In this document: piece by piece, positions 26,375-35,849 of the stretch | How positions within the stretch are numbered: position 1 is the first letter of the stretch | Layout of the letters: each line of letters opens with the position of its first letter | Assembly (NCBI RefSeq): GCF_000745125.1 | Contig: NZ_JQNF01000003.1 | Location: 248,001-312,000 of the forward strand | Source of the DNA: Carnobacterium jeotgali MS3 | GTDB taxonomy: Bacteria > Bacillota > Bacilli > Lactobacillales > Carnobacteriaceae | Direction of reading: 5' to 3' | DNA: 64,000 nt | Notes under the pieces: model-generated | Told to the model about the DNA's origin: nothing | Databases searched by the model: none | Seen by the model: the letters and a program-made list of their open reading frames with translations, nothing else | Position numbers and translations under genes: made by a program

Positions 26375-27844
26375 TTAACTGTTTAACTCTTGCACAATCC
26401 TTTGAATATTTTTCATATCGAAGGATGATAAGATTTCAGACAACACATACACTTTGGTTTTACCATAGTGTTCTTTTTGAGCTGGTTGTTCATTAGTGAG
26501 AATGAGGTCATACACTTTACCTGACTGATAAGCTTCGACGTGTATGCCATTAATATGGCGCATATTCAGGATCAATAGTTGATTCAGCGTCTCAGTATAA
26601 ATAGCTTCCATTTTCAAATCAATGCCAACTTGCAAAATAGTCGTCATTTTAAAGGTAATGTTCGCCAGTAGACTGATGTATTTCAGCAACCCTACTTTCA
26701 GTAAACTGTTGCTTTCTACATTATTAATGCCAAATTTACTTGTGCTGACGTCCAACAATGTATTGGAGAATGAAACAAGGTTTCTGCCGGTAAACTGTTG
26801 CTCCTTGACTAGCATTTCTTCATAATCATAAATTTCAATGTCGCCTTGAAAAAAATAAAGTTTTGTATGGATATGAGAAAGGTGATAAAACATTTCACGT
26901 TCCAGCATATAAGGTAGTCTGCGGAACTTATAGTGAATGATAATCGTTTCCACAATATACGTATCAATCGTCGCAATCGGTGCACGGCGGTCCCGTTCCA
27001 ATGTATAGTCGTGAAAATCGTGTTCGTTCAAAATAGGAAAAGCCAGCAAAAAAACAAAGTGTACCATCGCTTCTTCTTCATCCACTTCAATGGAATACCG
27101 ACTGAAATAACGCAAGACGATAATACGGATTTTTTGGTATAACGTATCTGCTAAGTAAGGCTGCATTTGCTTACGCAAATAAGTATATTTCTTATCTTTG
27201 CAATTGATGCGATTTTTACTAATCAGCATCCATGTATCTAGGCGTTGCCTATTTTCTGGTTCAATAGTGACTTTCAGGTAGCTTTCAACCGCTTGGACCA
27301 TTTGCATAATTTGCTTGTCAGAATGAGAAACACTACTGCCTAGATTGTCTTCGATATAGCTGTAAAATTGAAAATAAAAGTACCGAATCTGCAATTCTTC
27401 CCCATGCATCTGTCCATTACGGATTTTGATGCCAAACTCTTTTAAATAGCTGTTCAATTCTTTGATTTTCCGAAATAAAGAAGAATCGCTAATCATTAAT
27501 TCTTGCGTCAATTGAACAATTGAAAATTCTTGGTGTTTAAATAAAAAGCGGATTATGTTAACTTTGACCGACTGATTCAAATACAGTTGATAAATCTGTT
27601 GCAACGAAAATTCATCGCTCATGGTTAAGGAAATGGACTGTCCGTCATAGTTGATGTGCACTTGACCAGCAAGCGACTGAATCCGAAAAGAGATGGATTC
27701 CAAATCTTTATCAAGTGAGGCTTTAGCGACAGTTAAATAGTCCAACATATCTGTATAAGAAATTTTGCCGCCGTTTAACACAAGTTGTTTAAAAATCGTA
27801 ACTTCTCTGATGTCATTTTTCTCAAGGAAGTGTTCAATTTTCAT
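26375..27844 (-). CDS. Mga/AtxA-like transcriptional regulator
   Basis: The 489-aa protein has two N-terminal helix-turn-helix regions (about 20-60 and 85-130, the second FSIVQLTQELMISDSSLFRK). A central PRD-like helical region (about 170-390) follows, with a C-terminal part that may resemble EIIB (VYDLILTNEQ). This layout is the Mga family of streptococcal virulence regulators and Bacillus AtxA. The start overlaps the stop of the oxidoreductase gene by 11 bp, implying one transcript. PRD-type histidines (for example in LSHIHTKLYF) could link activity to PTS state, but I cannot confirm phosphorylation sites. Confidence 0.82.
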   Translation of the reverse strand: MKIEHFLEKNDIREVTIFKQLVLNGGKISYTDMLDYLTVAKASLDKDLESISFRIQSLAGQVHINYDGQSISLTMSDEFSLQQIYQLYLNQSVKVNIIRFLFKHQEFSIVQLTQELMISDSSLFRKIKELNSYLKEFGIKIRNGQMHGEELQIRYFYFQFYSYIEDNLGSSVSHSDKQIMQMVQAVESYLKVTIEPENRQRLDTWMLISKNRINCKDKKYTYLRKQMQPYLADTLYQKIRIIVLRYFSRYSIEVDEEEAMVHFVFLLAFPILNEHDFHDYTLERDRRAPIATIDTYIVETIIIHYKFRRLPYMLEREMFYHLSHIHTKLYFFQGDIEIYDYEEMLVKEQQFTGRNLVSFSNTLLDVSTSKFGINNVESNSLLKVGLLKYISLLANITFKMTTILQVGIDLKMEAIYTETLNQLLILNMRHINGIHVEAYQSGKVYDLILTNEQPAQKEHYGKTKVYVLSEILSSFDMKNIQRIVQELNS

Positions 27845-29171
27845 TTTCGTCAGCCCTCTCTTCCAACCAAGAAACTAAATTGGTTGTTGCAATCATTTGA
27901 GTGAACGAGGGATGAAAGAAATAGTCTTTTTGTTGCAACTCTTCTAATGTTTGTTTCGTTTGAATAGCCAACGCCAATGTATTGATTTTTTCTAAGATGT
28001 TGGACTTAGAAATCATTTGTGCGCCTACTAAGACATGGCTTATTGCATCGTAGACCCATTTAATGGTTACGGTATCAGAATCAGGTAAGCTAGTTAAACA
28101 CACCTCTTGGCGGTAAGCTTTGACCGTTTGATCGGTAAACATACTTTCAGCTTCCGTTATACCCGTGCTGGCAATGTAGTATCCAAACAAAAACGTTCCA
28201 ATCGTGCGTAAAGAACCTTTAAAAGCCATTTTTGGTTCACTAAGATTAGCAGCCGCCACAATCCCTGTTCGTACAGCATTGTTCACCAGTGGGATATAAA
28301 CCGTCTCGTCGCCATCTCCATAAGCTAGTTGGATACAATCCCCCACAGCAAAAACATCTTTTACAGAAGTACGCATATAGCGATCAACGGCAATTGTTTG
28401 GTCCATGTGGAGCTTAATATGTTCATCCAAAAAATGTAAATCTGGTCTCACATTTACCCCTAAGATAACAGTATCACTTGTGACTGAATCATTTCCAAAA
28501 CGAACGGTTACAGGTTGCTCCCCTTCTGCTTCAATCGCAGAAACCGTTTGGTTCAAGCGCAAATCAATTCCCTGTTCAAGCATTTTTTGTTGCAAAGGTT
28601 GGATCATTTCTTTGTCAAAATACTTGAATAATACATAATCCATGTTTTCAATCAGTGTGACGCGCTTTTGCTGCTTGCTTAACAAATCAGCTGCTTCAAT
28701 TCCGACTTGACCGCCTCCAATAATAGCCACACTTTGACTATCATTAATTTTAGCTAAAGCCGTTTGGGCTTCATGGTGACGTTTATACTTCAAGACATTT
28801 TCGCTAGCACTGCCACTGATTTTTTGCGACAACTGGCTCGAACCTGTTGCAATAATCAATTTATCATAAGTAATTATTTCTTCTTGTTCCTGATAAATAT
28901 ACTCTACTACTTTGCGATCAGTGTGAACTTTTTCAACTGATGCTTCTAAGTAACAGTGAATATTTTGCTTTTCTAACTGCTTTTTCGTGATAAAGTAGGC
29001 TGAATCTAAGTCAGAAATTTTATTTTCCCAATATAAATGCAGACCATTTGGAATGTACCCTAAAGTAAGTTGTTTTTCCAATAAGATGATTTCTGCATCA
29101 CTATTATTTTTACGCACTTCTAAAGCTGCCGCTACCCCCGCAAAAGAAGCGCCTATAATAACTACTTTCAT
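27834..29171 (-). CDS. NAD(P)/FAD-dependent oxidoreductase, NADH-oxidase-like but without the redox cysteine
   Basis: The 445-aa protein belongs to the pyridine nucleotide-disulfide reductase family close to NADH oxidase, NADH peroxidase and CoA-disulfide reductase. It has the FAD fold VVIIGASFAGVAAALEV, the NAD fold VAIIGGGQVGIEAADLL, and the FAD motif DVFAVGDCIQLAYG. A C-terminal dimerisation domain follows. Where family members have the single redox cysteine (SxxSCG), this one reads GYIPNGLHLY, with Asn in place of Cys. It therefore cannot use the usual sulfenic-acid chemistry. ATG 29171 has AAGGAGT; the GTAATGGT context excludes the upstream frame. It is co-transcribed with the Mga-like gene and may supply a redox signal. 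Confidence 0.85.
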   Translation of the reverse strand: MKVVIIGASFAGVAAALEVRKNNSDAEIILLEKQLTLGYIPNGLHLYWENKISDLDSAYFITKKQLEKQNIHCYLEASVEKVHTDRKVVEYIYQEQEEIITYDKLIIATGSSQLSQKISGSASENVLKYKRHHEAQTALAKINDSQSVAIIGGGQVGIEAADLLSKQQKRVTLIENMDYVLFKYFDKEMIQPLQQKMLEQGIDLRLNQTVSAIEAEGEQPVTVRFGNDSVTSDTVILGVNVRPDLHFLDEHIKLHMDQTIAVDRYMRTSVKDVFAVGDCIQLAYGDGDETVYIPLVNNAVRTGIVAAANLSEPKMAFKGSLRTIGTFLFGYYIASTGITEAESMFTDQTVKAYRQEVCLTSLPDSDTVTIKWVYDAISHVLVGAQMISKSNILEKINTLALAIQTKQTLEELQQKDYFFHPSFTQMIATTNLVSWLEERADENEN

Positions 29172-29277
29172 ACCATTACTCCTTGTCAACGTCTCTTTTT
29201 ACTCAGTATAACATAGTAAGTAAAACATTCGAATGGCCAAACTGTACCAACTAAAAGAAATAATATTTGTTTATAAA

Positions 29278-29318
29278 AACAACTATGCTAAAAAGACCTT
29301 GGAACTTTTAGCATAGTT
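29278..29318 (-). terminator. Terminator after the lipoprotein gene
   Basis: AACTATGCTAAAA pairs with TTTTAGCATAGTT across a 12-nt loop. The minus strand continues GTTTTTATAA. It lies 53 bp after the lipoprotein stop. Confidence 0.75.
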
Positions 29319-29370
29319 TCAAGCCCTTTTTCACATTCATCAGTATTGTATCTGCTAAGTATAGATTTAA

Positions 29371-29973
29371 TTATCCCGCGTACTTATCATAAGCTTTCTT
29401 GTCATAGAATAACGTCAAACTATATGGCTTTTCTTCTTCATCGCCCCATATGGTTCCTTTTATGGTTATATTTGCACCTAATCCTAGGTCGTTATAATAT
29501 TCCGTAGAGTAAAAATCTCCAGAAGTTGGATCTTTCAATTCACCTTCGAAAGACAAAACTTCTTCGATGACGGGGTTCTCTGGAAAATCAGCTATTTTTA
29601 ATATATCTCGAACCTCTTCTTTATCTACTCCAAAGAAGGTAATCTGCTCGACTGCATCACTCGCACTATCAGCTGATAGTGTGAAAATCTCGGAATACAT
29701 GTAATTTGTTTCTTGCTCTTCCTCAAAATCATAAATTGATACTTCCATTTGTGTACCAAAATAATCACTAAAAAATTCTGTCGTTTCTTCTCCACTTTCA
29801 AGATTAAACGTGGCTTTTTTCTCATTAATCGATTTGCTTTCCATGGTCTCTTCTGCTAATTCAGAAGAGATAGACATATTGCTGTCTTGCTTAATAGAGA
29901 TTCCTTCATTATTTTCTGCTGAACAACCAGCTAAAGCTAACGCCACTATGATGACCCCAAAACACCTTTTAAT
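29371..29973 (-). CDS. Lipoprotein of unknown function, apparent ATT start
   Basis: The mature part is a ~190-residue acidic lipoprotein. The lipobox is LALAGC, followed by SAENNEGISIK. The reading frame continues upstream of the first in-frame GTG (29946) to ATT at 29973, giving a complete signal peptide (basic KR, then CFGVIIVALALAGC). AGGAGGG is placed six bases before that ATT, ideal for initiation, whereas GTG 29946 lies ~33 bases away. So either ATT is the real start, as in infC, or the start codon has mutated from ATG. No domain is recognised in the exported part. It is monocistronic. Confidence 0.65.
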   Translation of the reverse strand: MKRCFGVIIVALALAGCSAENNEGISIKQDSNMSISSELAEETMESKSINEKKATFNLESGEETTEFFSDYFGTQMEVSIYDFEEEQETNYMYSEIFTLSADSASDAVEQITFFGVDKEEVRDILKIADFPENPVIEEVLSFEGELKDPTSGDFYSTEYYNDLGLGANITIKGTIWGDEEEKPYSLTLFYDKKAYDKYAG

Positions 29974-30099
29974 AAAAATCCCTCCTAATTCTATGACATC
30001 TCATTCAATCTCATAAATTCAAGCTTTTCATTTTTTTAAAATGGAAGCCATCAACCAACTAATCTTCTAGTAATTTTATCTTCGCAGAATACACTTCAA

Positions 30100-32532
30100 C
30101 TATTTCTTCAACACGCCAATCACTTTTCCGTTAATCATGACATCCTCAGCATTCATCTGGATGGGTTCATAATTCGGGTTTTCTGAGATAAGCAGTATGG
30201 AGCTGCCCATCAACATGAACTTCTTCATGGTCGCTTCTTGGTCAATCAGCGCGATGACAATATCGCCATTGCTGACGGATTCCTGCTTATGGACAATAAC
30301 TAGGTCACCTTTGTCGATGCCCGCGCCAATCATACTATCTCCGGTCACTTTCAGGGCAAATGTGTGCTGAGGTTGGATGACCCATTTTTCCATCAGCAAA
30401 ACAGAATCTTCATACTGCTCGATGGCCGTTGTCGGAATGCCTGCCGCCACATCTCCAATAATGGGAATTCGGAGATCCACCGCACCTTCCAGTGTTAGAT
30501 TCGTAGTAGGGTCGACAACTTCAACTATTGTTTCATCTTCTTTATCTTTGAGATAGTTGTACGAAACTTGATGACGCAAATCCATATACGTATGCTGCTT
30601 TTTGGTAGCTGGCAGGAATTGCGGCTGACAAGGCGGAACATCACTAACTCTTTCTCCATTGCGGTCAACAATTTTGACTTCGATGCCGTTGGTCACTATG
30701 CCGTATCGTACATGTGGATTAGCCATTATGTACGATTTCAGTTGTTCCATAGCCACATCAATTGGACTCGCAAATGATTTAACTTCCGCAAAGATGTAAG
30801 GAATCTTCTCCCCTTTATGCTCGATTGTGACCGCAATATCTACATAACCTCTCTTGGAAAACAGTTGGACAGGATATTCCAATTGTAGAAGTTCAAGCGG
30901 ATAACCAAATGTCTCATTCAATTCTTTCATCATCCACTGCCGGACGACTTCTTCTTTGGCATTGACATCTACAACCTTATCAGTCAATTTGTAATCCTGA
31001 ATCGCTATCGATTGGAACGGGTGAAATGAAGCATCTTTTATCATTCTGAGTGCCTGGTTATCGATTTCTTTGATAAACTTGGAAGGTCGTTTCACAGAAG
31101 TCATATACAATAGTTCATTAGCTCGAGTCATTCCAACATATAAGAGTTTCCGTTCTTCTGAATCGAGAGAGTCATCATCATCCAACCGGTGACGGGTGTT
31201 TGGAATGACATCTTCATCCAAATGAATAAGGAAAACTACTTTGAATTCCAGTCCTTTTATCGAATGCATAGTGGTCAGTTTTACAGTATCTTGTTCGAAA
31301 TGCGGTTCATTTTGCGCTAACAGTTCGCAAGGAATACCTGCTTTATCCAAGGCCACAGCAGCACTTTCAATCAACCTCTTTTCTTTAGCGACAATACAGA
31401 TTTCCCTTAAGGCATAGTCATTGGTCAGCTCCTTGATTTCATTCACATAGTATTCAGCATGTTGTTGGGAATTAGCGAAAAATCGGTAGATGGGCGCGTG
31501 TCCATGCCGGTCAATTAGGGAAGGCTTAACAAAATCTACATTTCCTTTAATTTGCTCGTCATTCTCAATCAGTCCATAGGCGGCTTTAGAAATTTCGGTT
31601 GTCGTCCGGTAGTTTTTGGACAGTGTCCGGGACTTCCCACTCATGTCATACCCTAGCGTAGTATAAGGACGTCCCTTACCAAGCCAAGAATGAGAATAAA
31701 TACTCTGGGTATTATCCGCCACAAACATGATAGACGCATAACTCTTTTCGGCATGTAACTGTTTAATGAATTTCAATTGCACTTTTGACAAATCTTGACT
31801 TTCATCAATAATGACATGAGTATACCGTGGTTGGTCGTGCTCAGCCGCTTCTTGAAGAGACAGGTTGTTCATTGTCTTGAAGTCTACCATTTTTTTATCC
31901 AACAATATCTGGCTGTACAATTCCATCAAATCATAAATGGCAGCTCGTGTCTGGGATTTCTTATTTAACTTCTGCGGACTGTTTGCTTGCGACCCACTAG
32001 CTCTACCGATCCGATCTATTTCTTGATACGTTTCCAAGTCTGGGATATCACATGACTGAATCCAGTCAATCTCATCTAACAGAAAACTACTGTACTTAGG
32101 TGAGAGCAACTTAATATCGGGATATGTCTCTTTCAATTTCAGAATAGCGCGCTGCAATGCATTTATTTGATCAGAAAACGCAGCTATCTGGTAATGTACT
32201 TTGTGCCTCTTTTGGTAATTCTTAAAAAAGGCAAACATCAATTTGTCAATATTTTGCATATGTACTTTTCCGCTAGTACTGAATAACCCTAGCAATTCTT
32301 CACTTTCCGTCGATTCCAAATGATCATATTGGTACTTGATGAAGTTCAGCAAGGTTTTGTTAAAAGTCACCAGTAGAATGCTATCCTCTTCTTCAGGGCA
32401 ATAGTACTCCTGAAGAAACGACAGACGGTGAATAGCAACAGTCGTTTTCCCTGAACCGGCAACACCTTTGATGAGGGAATGGCCGCTTGGTTCAAGTTCG
32501 ATAATTTTGCGCTGTTCAATGTTTAATTTCAC
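30100..32532 (-). CDS. UvrD-type helicase / PD-(D/E)XK nuclease / LexA-like autopeptidase fusion
   Basis: Three modules are visible in 810 aa. First, an SF1A helicase: Walker A GVAGSGKTT (23-31), Walker B IIDESQDLS (241-249), TTMHSIKGLEFKVVFLI (motif V) and LLYVGMTRANELLYM (motif VI). Second, about residues 520-640, an HsdR-N-like nuclease core: RGYVDIAV with Asp565, then FAEVKS with Glu583 and Lys585. Third, from ~689, a LexA/S24 peptidase: cleavage-site GDVAAGIP (Ala697-Gly698), nucleophile Ser733 in VTGDSM, general-base Lys770 in EATMKKF. All LexA catalytic residues are kept, but there is no HTH. GTG 32532 with GAAGGAGC is the start. RecA-stimulated cleavage would release the C-terminal tail; this is inference. 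Confidence 0.88.
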   Translation of the reverse strand: MKLNIEQRKIIELEPSGHSLIKGVAGSGKTTVAIHRLSFLQEYYCPEEEDSILLVTFNKTLLNFIKYQYDHLESTESEELLGLFSTSGKVHMQNIDKLMFAFFKNYQKRHKVHYQIAAFSDQINALQRAILKLKETYPDIKLLSPKYSSFLLDEIDWIQSCDIPDLETYQEIDRIGRASGSQANSPQKLNKKSQTRAAIYDLMELYSQILLDKKMVDFKTMNNLSLQEAAEHDQPRYTHVIIDESQDLSKVQLKFIKQLHAEKSYASIMFVADNTQSIYSHSWLGKGRPYTTLGYDMSGKSRTLSKNYRTTTEISKAAYGLIENDEQIKGNVDFVKPSLIDRHGHAPIYRFFANSQQHAEYYVNEIKELTNDYALREICIVAKEKRLIESAAVALDKAGIPCELLAQNEPHFEQDTVKLTTMHSIKGLEFKVVFLIHLDEDVIPNTRHRLDDDDSLDSEERKLLYVGMTRANELLYMTSVKRPSKFIKEIDNQALRMIKDASFHPFQSIAIQDYKLTDKVVDVNAKEEVVRQWMMKELNETFGYPLELLQLEYPVQLFSKRGYVDIAVTIEHKGEKIPYIFAEVKSFASPIDVAMEQLKSYIMANPHVRYGIVTNGIEVKIVDRNGERVSDVPPCQPQFLPATKKQHTYMDLRHQVSYNYLKDKEDETIVEVVDPTTNLTLEGAVDLRIPIIGDVAAGIPTTAIEQYEDSVLLMEKWVIQPQHTFALKVTGDSMIGAGIDKGDLVIVHKQESVSNGDIVIALIDQEATMKKFMLMGSSILLISENPNYEPIQMNAEDVMINGKVIGVLKK

Positions 32533-32945
32533 TATATTGCTCCTTCTTTGTCTATTATGAGTAGCTACAGACTATTTATTCAAATGAGAATGTACTAATA
32601 AGTTCATTATACTCATAAGAACCTTAAAAATCAGCAAAAGCTGCTCATAATTAGATAGACAACTGCATTTATACTATCATACTGCTAAGAAAATATCCGC
32701 ATCTCCTAACGGTAAGTCTCAGTGGCAGATATCAATAATCACTACTTTCATGTTATTACTCCCCACAAATGTGTTTTCAATTAGTATGATATAGAATGGA
32801 AAAGCTTTCGTATAAGTACAAGTTTTTCTTGTAATTAATTCAAAAATAGAGCCTACCAACACTAGTTGGAAGAACTCATTGTGTTATTATTTCATCTATT
32901 GAATTTTATAATCATAACTTACGAAATTCTTTGGATTTAGTTCGG
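32533..32945 (-). pseudogene. Intergenic stretch holding a remnant of an oxidoreductase promoter and start
   Basis: The minus strand at about 32700-32830 reads GGAGTAATAACATGAAAGTAG with ATG at 32751, giving MKVVIID before a stop a few codons later. This matches the start of the oxidoreductase at 29171 (MKVVIIG, same ribosome site spacing). The sequence just upstream is also similar (AGTATGATATAG versus AGTATAACATAG). It looks like the 5' stub of a duplicated copy, the rest lost next to the IS element. The remainder of the stretch shows nothing else. Confidence 0.5.
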
Positions 32946-34282
32946 GAGCGTCAATAATTTTGTGTAAATAAATCGTCCTTCTGCAAAATAATTAGTTACT
33001 CAGTAAACATTGAAACTAATGTATCGGTTACTTGTTGGAAACCTTTATGGCTTCTGTTTAGAAATTTTTGATTGTATGTATCAAAAATGCTGATTAGAAA
33101 GCGTTCTAGTGATTCTTCATTTTGAAACTGCTCTTTTCTGCGGCTGTACTTTTTAATTTGCTTATTGAAAGACTCGATTAGATTGGTTGAGTAAATGGTT
33201 CTACGAATACTGGGTGGAAACTCATAAAAAGTCAATAAATCTTGGTTTTCTATGAGTGACTGCGTCACTTTAGGATAGTTTTTCTTCCATTTCTCAATCA
33301 TACAGGATAAGAATGTATTCGCTTCTTCCTTTGAGTTAGCTTGATAAACAGCCTTAAAGTCATCACAGATTTCTTTTCGGTCTTTGACACGTACTTTATG
33401 AGCAATATTACGAGATACATGGATACAACAATGCTGATATTTTGCTTTAGGATAAATTTGTTGGATGGTATCTTTCATGCCTTTTAAGCCATCCGTAATA
33501 AAAAGCAAGACTTCTTAAACTCCTCTGGAGTTAATATCCTGTAGCAGCTCATTCCAAACGTATGTTGATTCAGTCGGAGCAATCGCATAACTCAGTACTT
33601 CTTTAATGCCGTCTTCTCGTATACCAATGGCAATATAAATCGCTTCTTTGGATACGGTTTGGCGTTTTAATGGAATATAAGTAGCGTCCATAAAAATAGC
33701 GACATACTTATCATTTAAGGCTCTGGATTTAAAGGCGTTTACTTCTTCAGTCAGAACTTTAGTCATGTTGGACATGGTTTGTGGAGTATAGTGATGCCCA
33801 TACATTTTTTCGATTAAATCAGCAATTTCAGACATCGTAACACCTTTTTCGAATAAATGGATAATAGTGGTTTCCAATGTATCGTTTGTTCTTTTGTAGG
33901 TTGGTAAAGTTTGTTGTTTAAACTCACCATTACGATCTCTAGGTATTTCCAATGTTAATTCACCATATTCGGTTTTGATTGATCGAAAGTAAGAACCGTT
34001 TCTCGAATTACCTGAATTAAAACCAGTGCGATCATATTTTTCGTAATCTAAAAAAGCCGTTAATTCAGTCCGTAGGAGTGTGTTTATCGCTTTTTCTAAG
34101 TGCGAACGGAATAATTCATTTAAATCGCCTTTAGTGACTAGAGTTTGCACAATTTCTGTAGTAAAATCATTCATAGGGAAGTCCTCTTTTCTGTGAATTG
34201 GTTGTCGTTAACTTTATTCTACAGAAGGGACTTCCTTTTTTGTATGGATTTTTTCATTTACACAAAATATTTTACACTCTCA
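32946..34282 (-). mobile_element. IS256-family insertion sequence (defective)
   Basis: About 1.34 kb bounded by imperfect inverted repeats. The left end (32946-32972) and the complement of the right end (34253-34282) share ATTTTGTGTAAAT, preceded by GAGCGT and GAGAGT respectively. It encloses one transposase frame broken by a stop. I see no convincing 8-bp target duplication. Confidence 0.8.
32996..34174 (-). pseudogene. IS256-family (mutator) transposase, one in-frame stop
   Basis: The frame would encode about 392 aa. The N-terminal part (from ATG 34174) includes the first catalytic Asp in IFMDATYIPLKR. After NSRGV a TAA at 33515-33517 interrupts. The same frame goes on with EVLLFITDGLKGM (second Asp), the CCIHV region and the Glu in STNLIESFNKQIKKY. 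One nonsense change (for example from CAA or GAA) explains the break, so the element is recently dead or depends on a helper in trans. Confidence 0.9.
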
Positions 34283-34346
34283 ATGTTAATTTAACTATGA
34301 ATAGTATGTTTTTTTATATACTTACTTATTCTTTCTTTATTTATTT

Positions 34347-34781
34347 GAAGGTCAAAATTTTTTTGGTGGTAAAAACAATACTGCTATTGGCCTATAGTTA
34401 GCAGCAATCCATAAAGGAAAATAAATTTCTCTTGTATCTATGGCTGAATTAGTTTCGTTATTAAAAACTGAAAGTTATGTAAGAAAATCTGAACTGCGAT
34501 TAATGCGTATCAGATTTTCAGAGGTAGTGATTATCGATGACATGGTGTTTATGGCCATGAAAAAAAATGAGGCGAATTTATTTTTTCAACTTGTCAGTGA
34601 TTTGTACGAAAAAAGTGCCATTATCCTAACCTCCAATAAAGGTCCGTATAATTGGAGTAAGATGCTTGGAGCTCATAGTATCGCAACAGCAATTCTTAAT
34701 CGTCTTCTCCATCGCTGTGAAGTTATCCATATGGATGGAGAAATACATCCATTGAAAAATAGAGAAACCATATTTGATTAA
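34347..34781 (+). pseudogene. Decayed IS21-family istB fragment
   Basis: The frame reads like an IstB ATPase from just before Walker A: NFFGGKNNTAIGL, stop, LAAIHKGK, stop, ISLVSMAELVSLLK. It continues with VVIIDDMVFMAM (Walker B), ILTSNKGPYNWSKM and LNRLLHRCEVIHMDGE. Two internal stops, a damaged Walker A and no 5' part show it is dead. It differs from the intact istB at 36951, so it comes from another IS21-type element. The IS256-type element lies immediately upstream and may have cut it. Confidence 0.8.
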
Positions 34782-34811
34782 TGAAAGTGCACAATCTTAG
34801 TTGACAGTTAA

Positions 34812-34928
34812 CTAAGGGCAAGTTGCTTTAAGACGGGAAGAAGAAACATGGATGTCTAATCTGTTGTCTATTAGCACATGAGATTCATACACTAAATGTG
34901 GATCAAGTAACTCTACCAAATCTTCCAT
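34812..34928 (-). pseudogene. Transposase N-terminal fragment
   Basis: A 38-aa frame opens MEDLVELLDPHLVYESHV and ends SSRLKATCP before a stop. The pattern LLDP.L.YE..., then a Cys-Pro, resembles the N-terminal zinc-finger region of ISL3-type transposases. A GAGGAAG site lies upstream. The rest is missing. Confidence 0.4.
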
Positions 34929-35151
34929 GGAAACCCACTTCTTCCTCTTTTTCTTTATTATGCTCCCACTAGTTGCCTATAATAAACCATTATCAACTAA
35001 CATTGGAAAGAACCCTACTTAGTTTAGTAGTAATACGGTTATGGGCACGAATTAAATAGAGAAGTATTTATTATCTAAAAACGTTTTCTTACAATGATAT
35101 AGTATGTTATTATAAGGAGATGTTTTAAATAAATATAAAGGTGTGTATAAA
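34929..35151. other. Intergenic remainder between IS debris and the next gene
   Basis: Together with the fragment before it, this closes a gap of about 370 bp. I see no gene; the last bases carry the AAAGGTG ribosome site of the gene at 35152. Confidence 0.4.
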
Positions 35152-35571
35152 ATGATAGATAGAGAAAAAACTTTTAAAGCAATACAGTTTGGAATTAATC
35201 CTCTTGGAGCTTTACTTTATAAAGGCTCTGAAGCACTAATAGATAAAGCAACAACAGTAGCGGAAAAAGGTTCAATTGAAGATTTAAAGAAAGAAGCTAA
35301 GAAACAAAATTATCTACATCAAATAAGGAGTAATGAAGCAAAATTAGCACAAGAATTAGCTATATCGCAAAGAATTTCTACTGCTGAAATAGTAGAGATT
35401 GAAGAATATTACGAAGGAGAAGGATCTGGTTCTCTAGGTGTGAAATTTGGTGGAGGAATTCCTGCAGCGGATACATCTGGGTCTGGTAGAAAAGTAACTA
35501 AGCGAATTTATAAATTTACTGGATTTAATGGAGAAGTTATAGAAAATCAAGAAAACTTTTTTGAAGATTAG
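35152..35571 (+). CDS. Unrecognised 139-aa protein
   Basis: ATG 35152 (MIDREKTFKAIQFGINP) has AAAGGTG upstream; an in-frame GTG three codons earlier overlaps it. The first 35 residues are helical with a mildly hydrophobic stretch (GINPLGALLYKGSEALID). A charged helical middle follows, then a Gly-rich part GEGSGSLGVKFGGGIPAADT. The C terminus has KVTKRIYKFTGFNGEVIE. I recognise no family. Its orientation is opposite to most genes here and the same as the next gene, 278 bp away. It is wedged between insertion elements, so it is accessory DNA. Confidence 0.6.
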   Translation: MIDREKTFKAIQFGINPLGALLYKGSEALIDKATTVAEKGSIEDLKKEAKKQNYLHQIRSNEAKLAQELAISQRISTAEIVEIEEYYEGEGSGSLGVKFGGGIPAADTSGSGRKVTKRIYKFTGFNGEVIENQENFFED

Positions 35572-35849
35572 AAGTCATAATTTAATACTCAAAAATTACA
35601 TAATTTCATGTATTACTTTTTAATTTAGTTTCAATAATTGAGTAATGACTTCTGAGCTCTCTGTTAATAAAATAATTAGTACCATGAATATAGATAGGAT
35701 ACTTAGAACAAAAAACATACTTTATAGGGATAGAATTCGTTAAAACAATTTCGAATTAAGGAGATATACTAAATAAAAAAAATCTATGAAAAGAACTGAA
35801 AATTAGCTAACAATATCTTAAGGTTAATAGAATTAGGAGGATACTTATA
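35572..35849. other. Gap between two accessory genes
   Basis: About 280 bp of AT-rich DNA. I see no coding sequence or clear terminator. The AGGAGGATA ribosome site of the next gene ends it. Confidence 0.35.
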
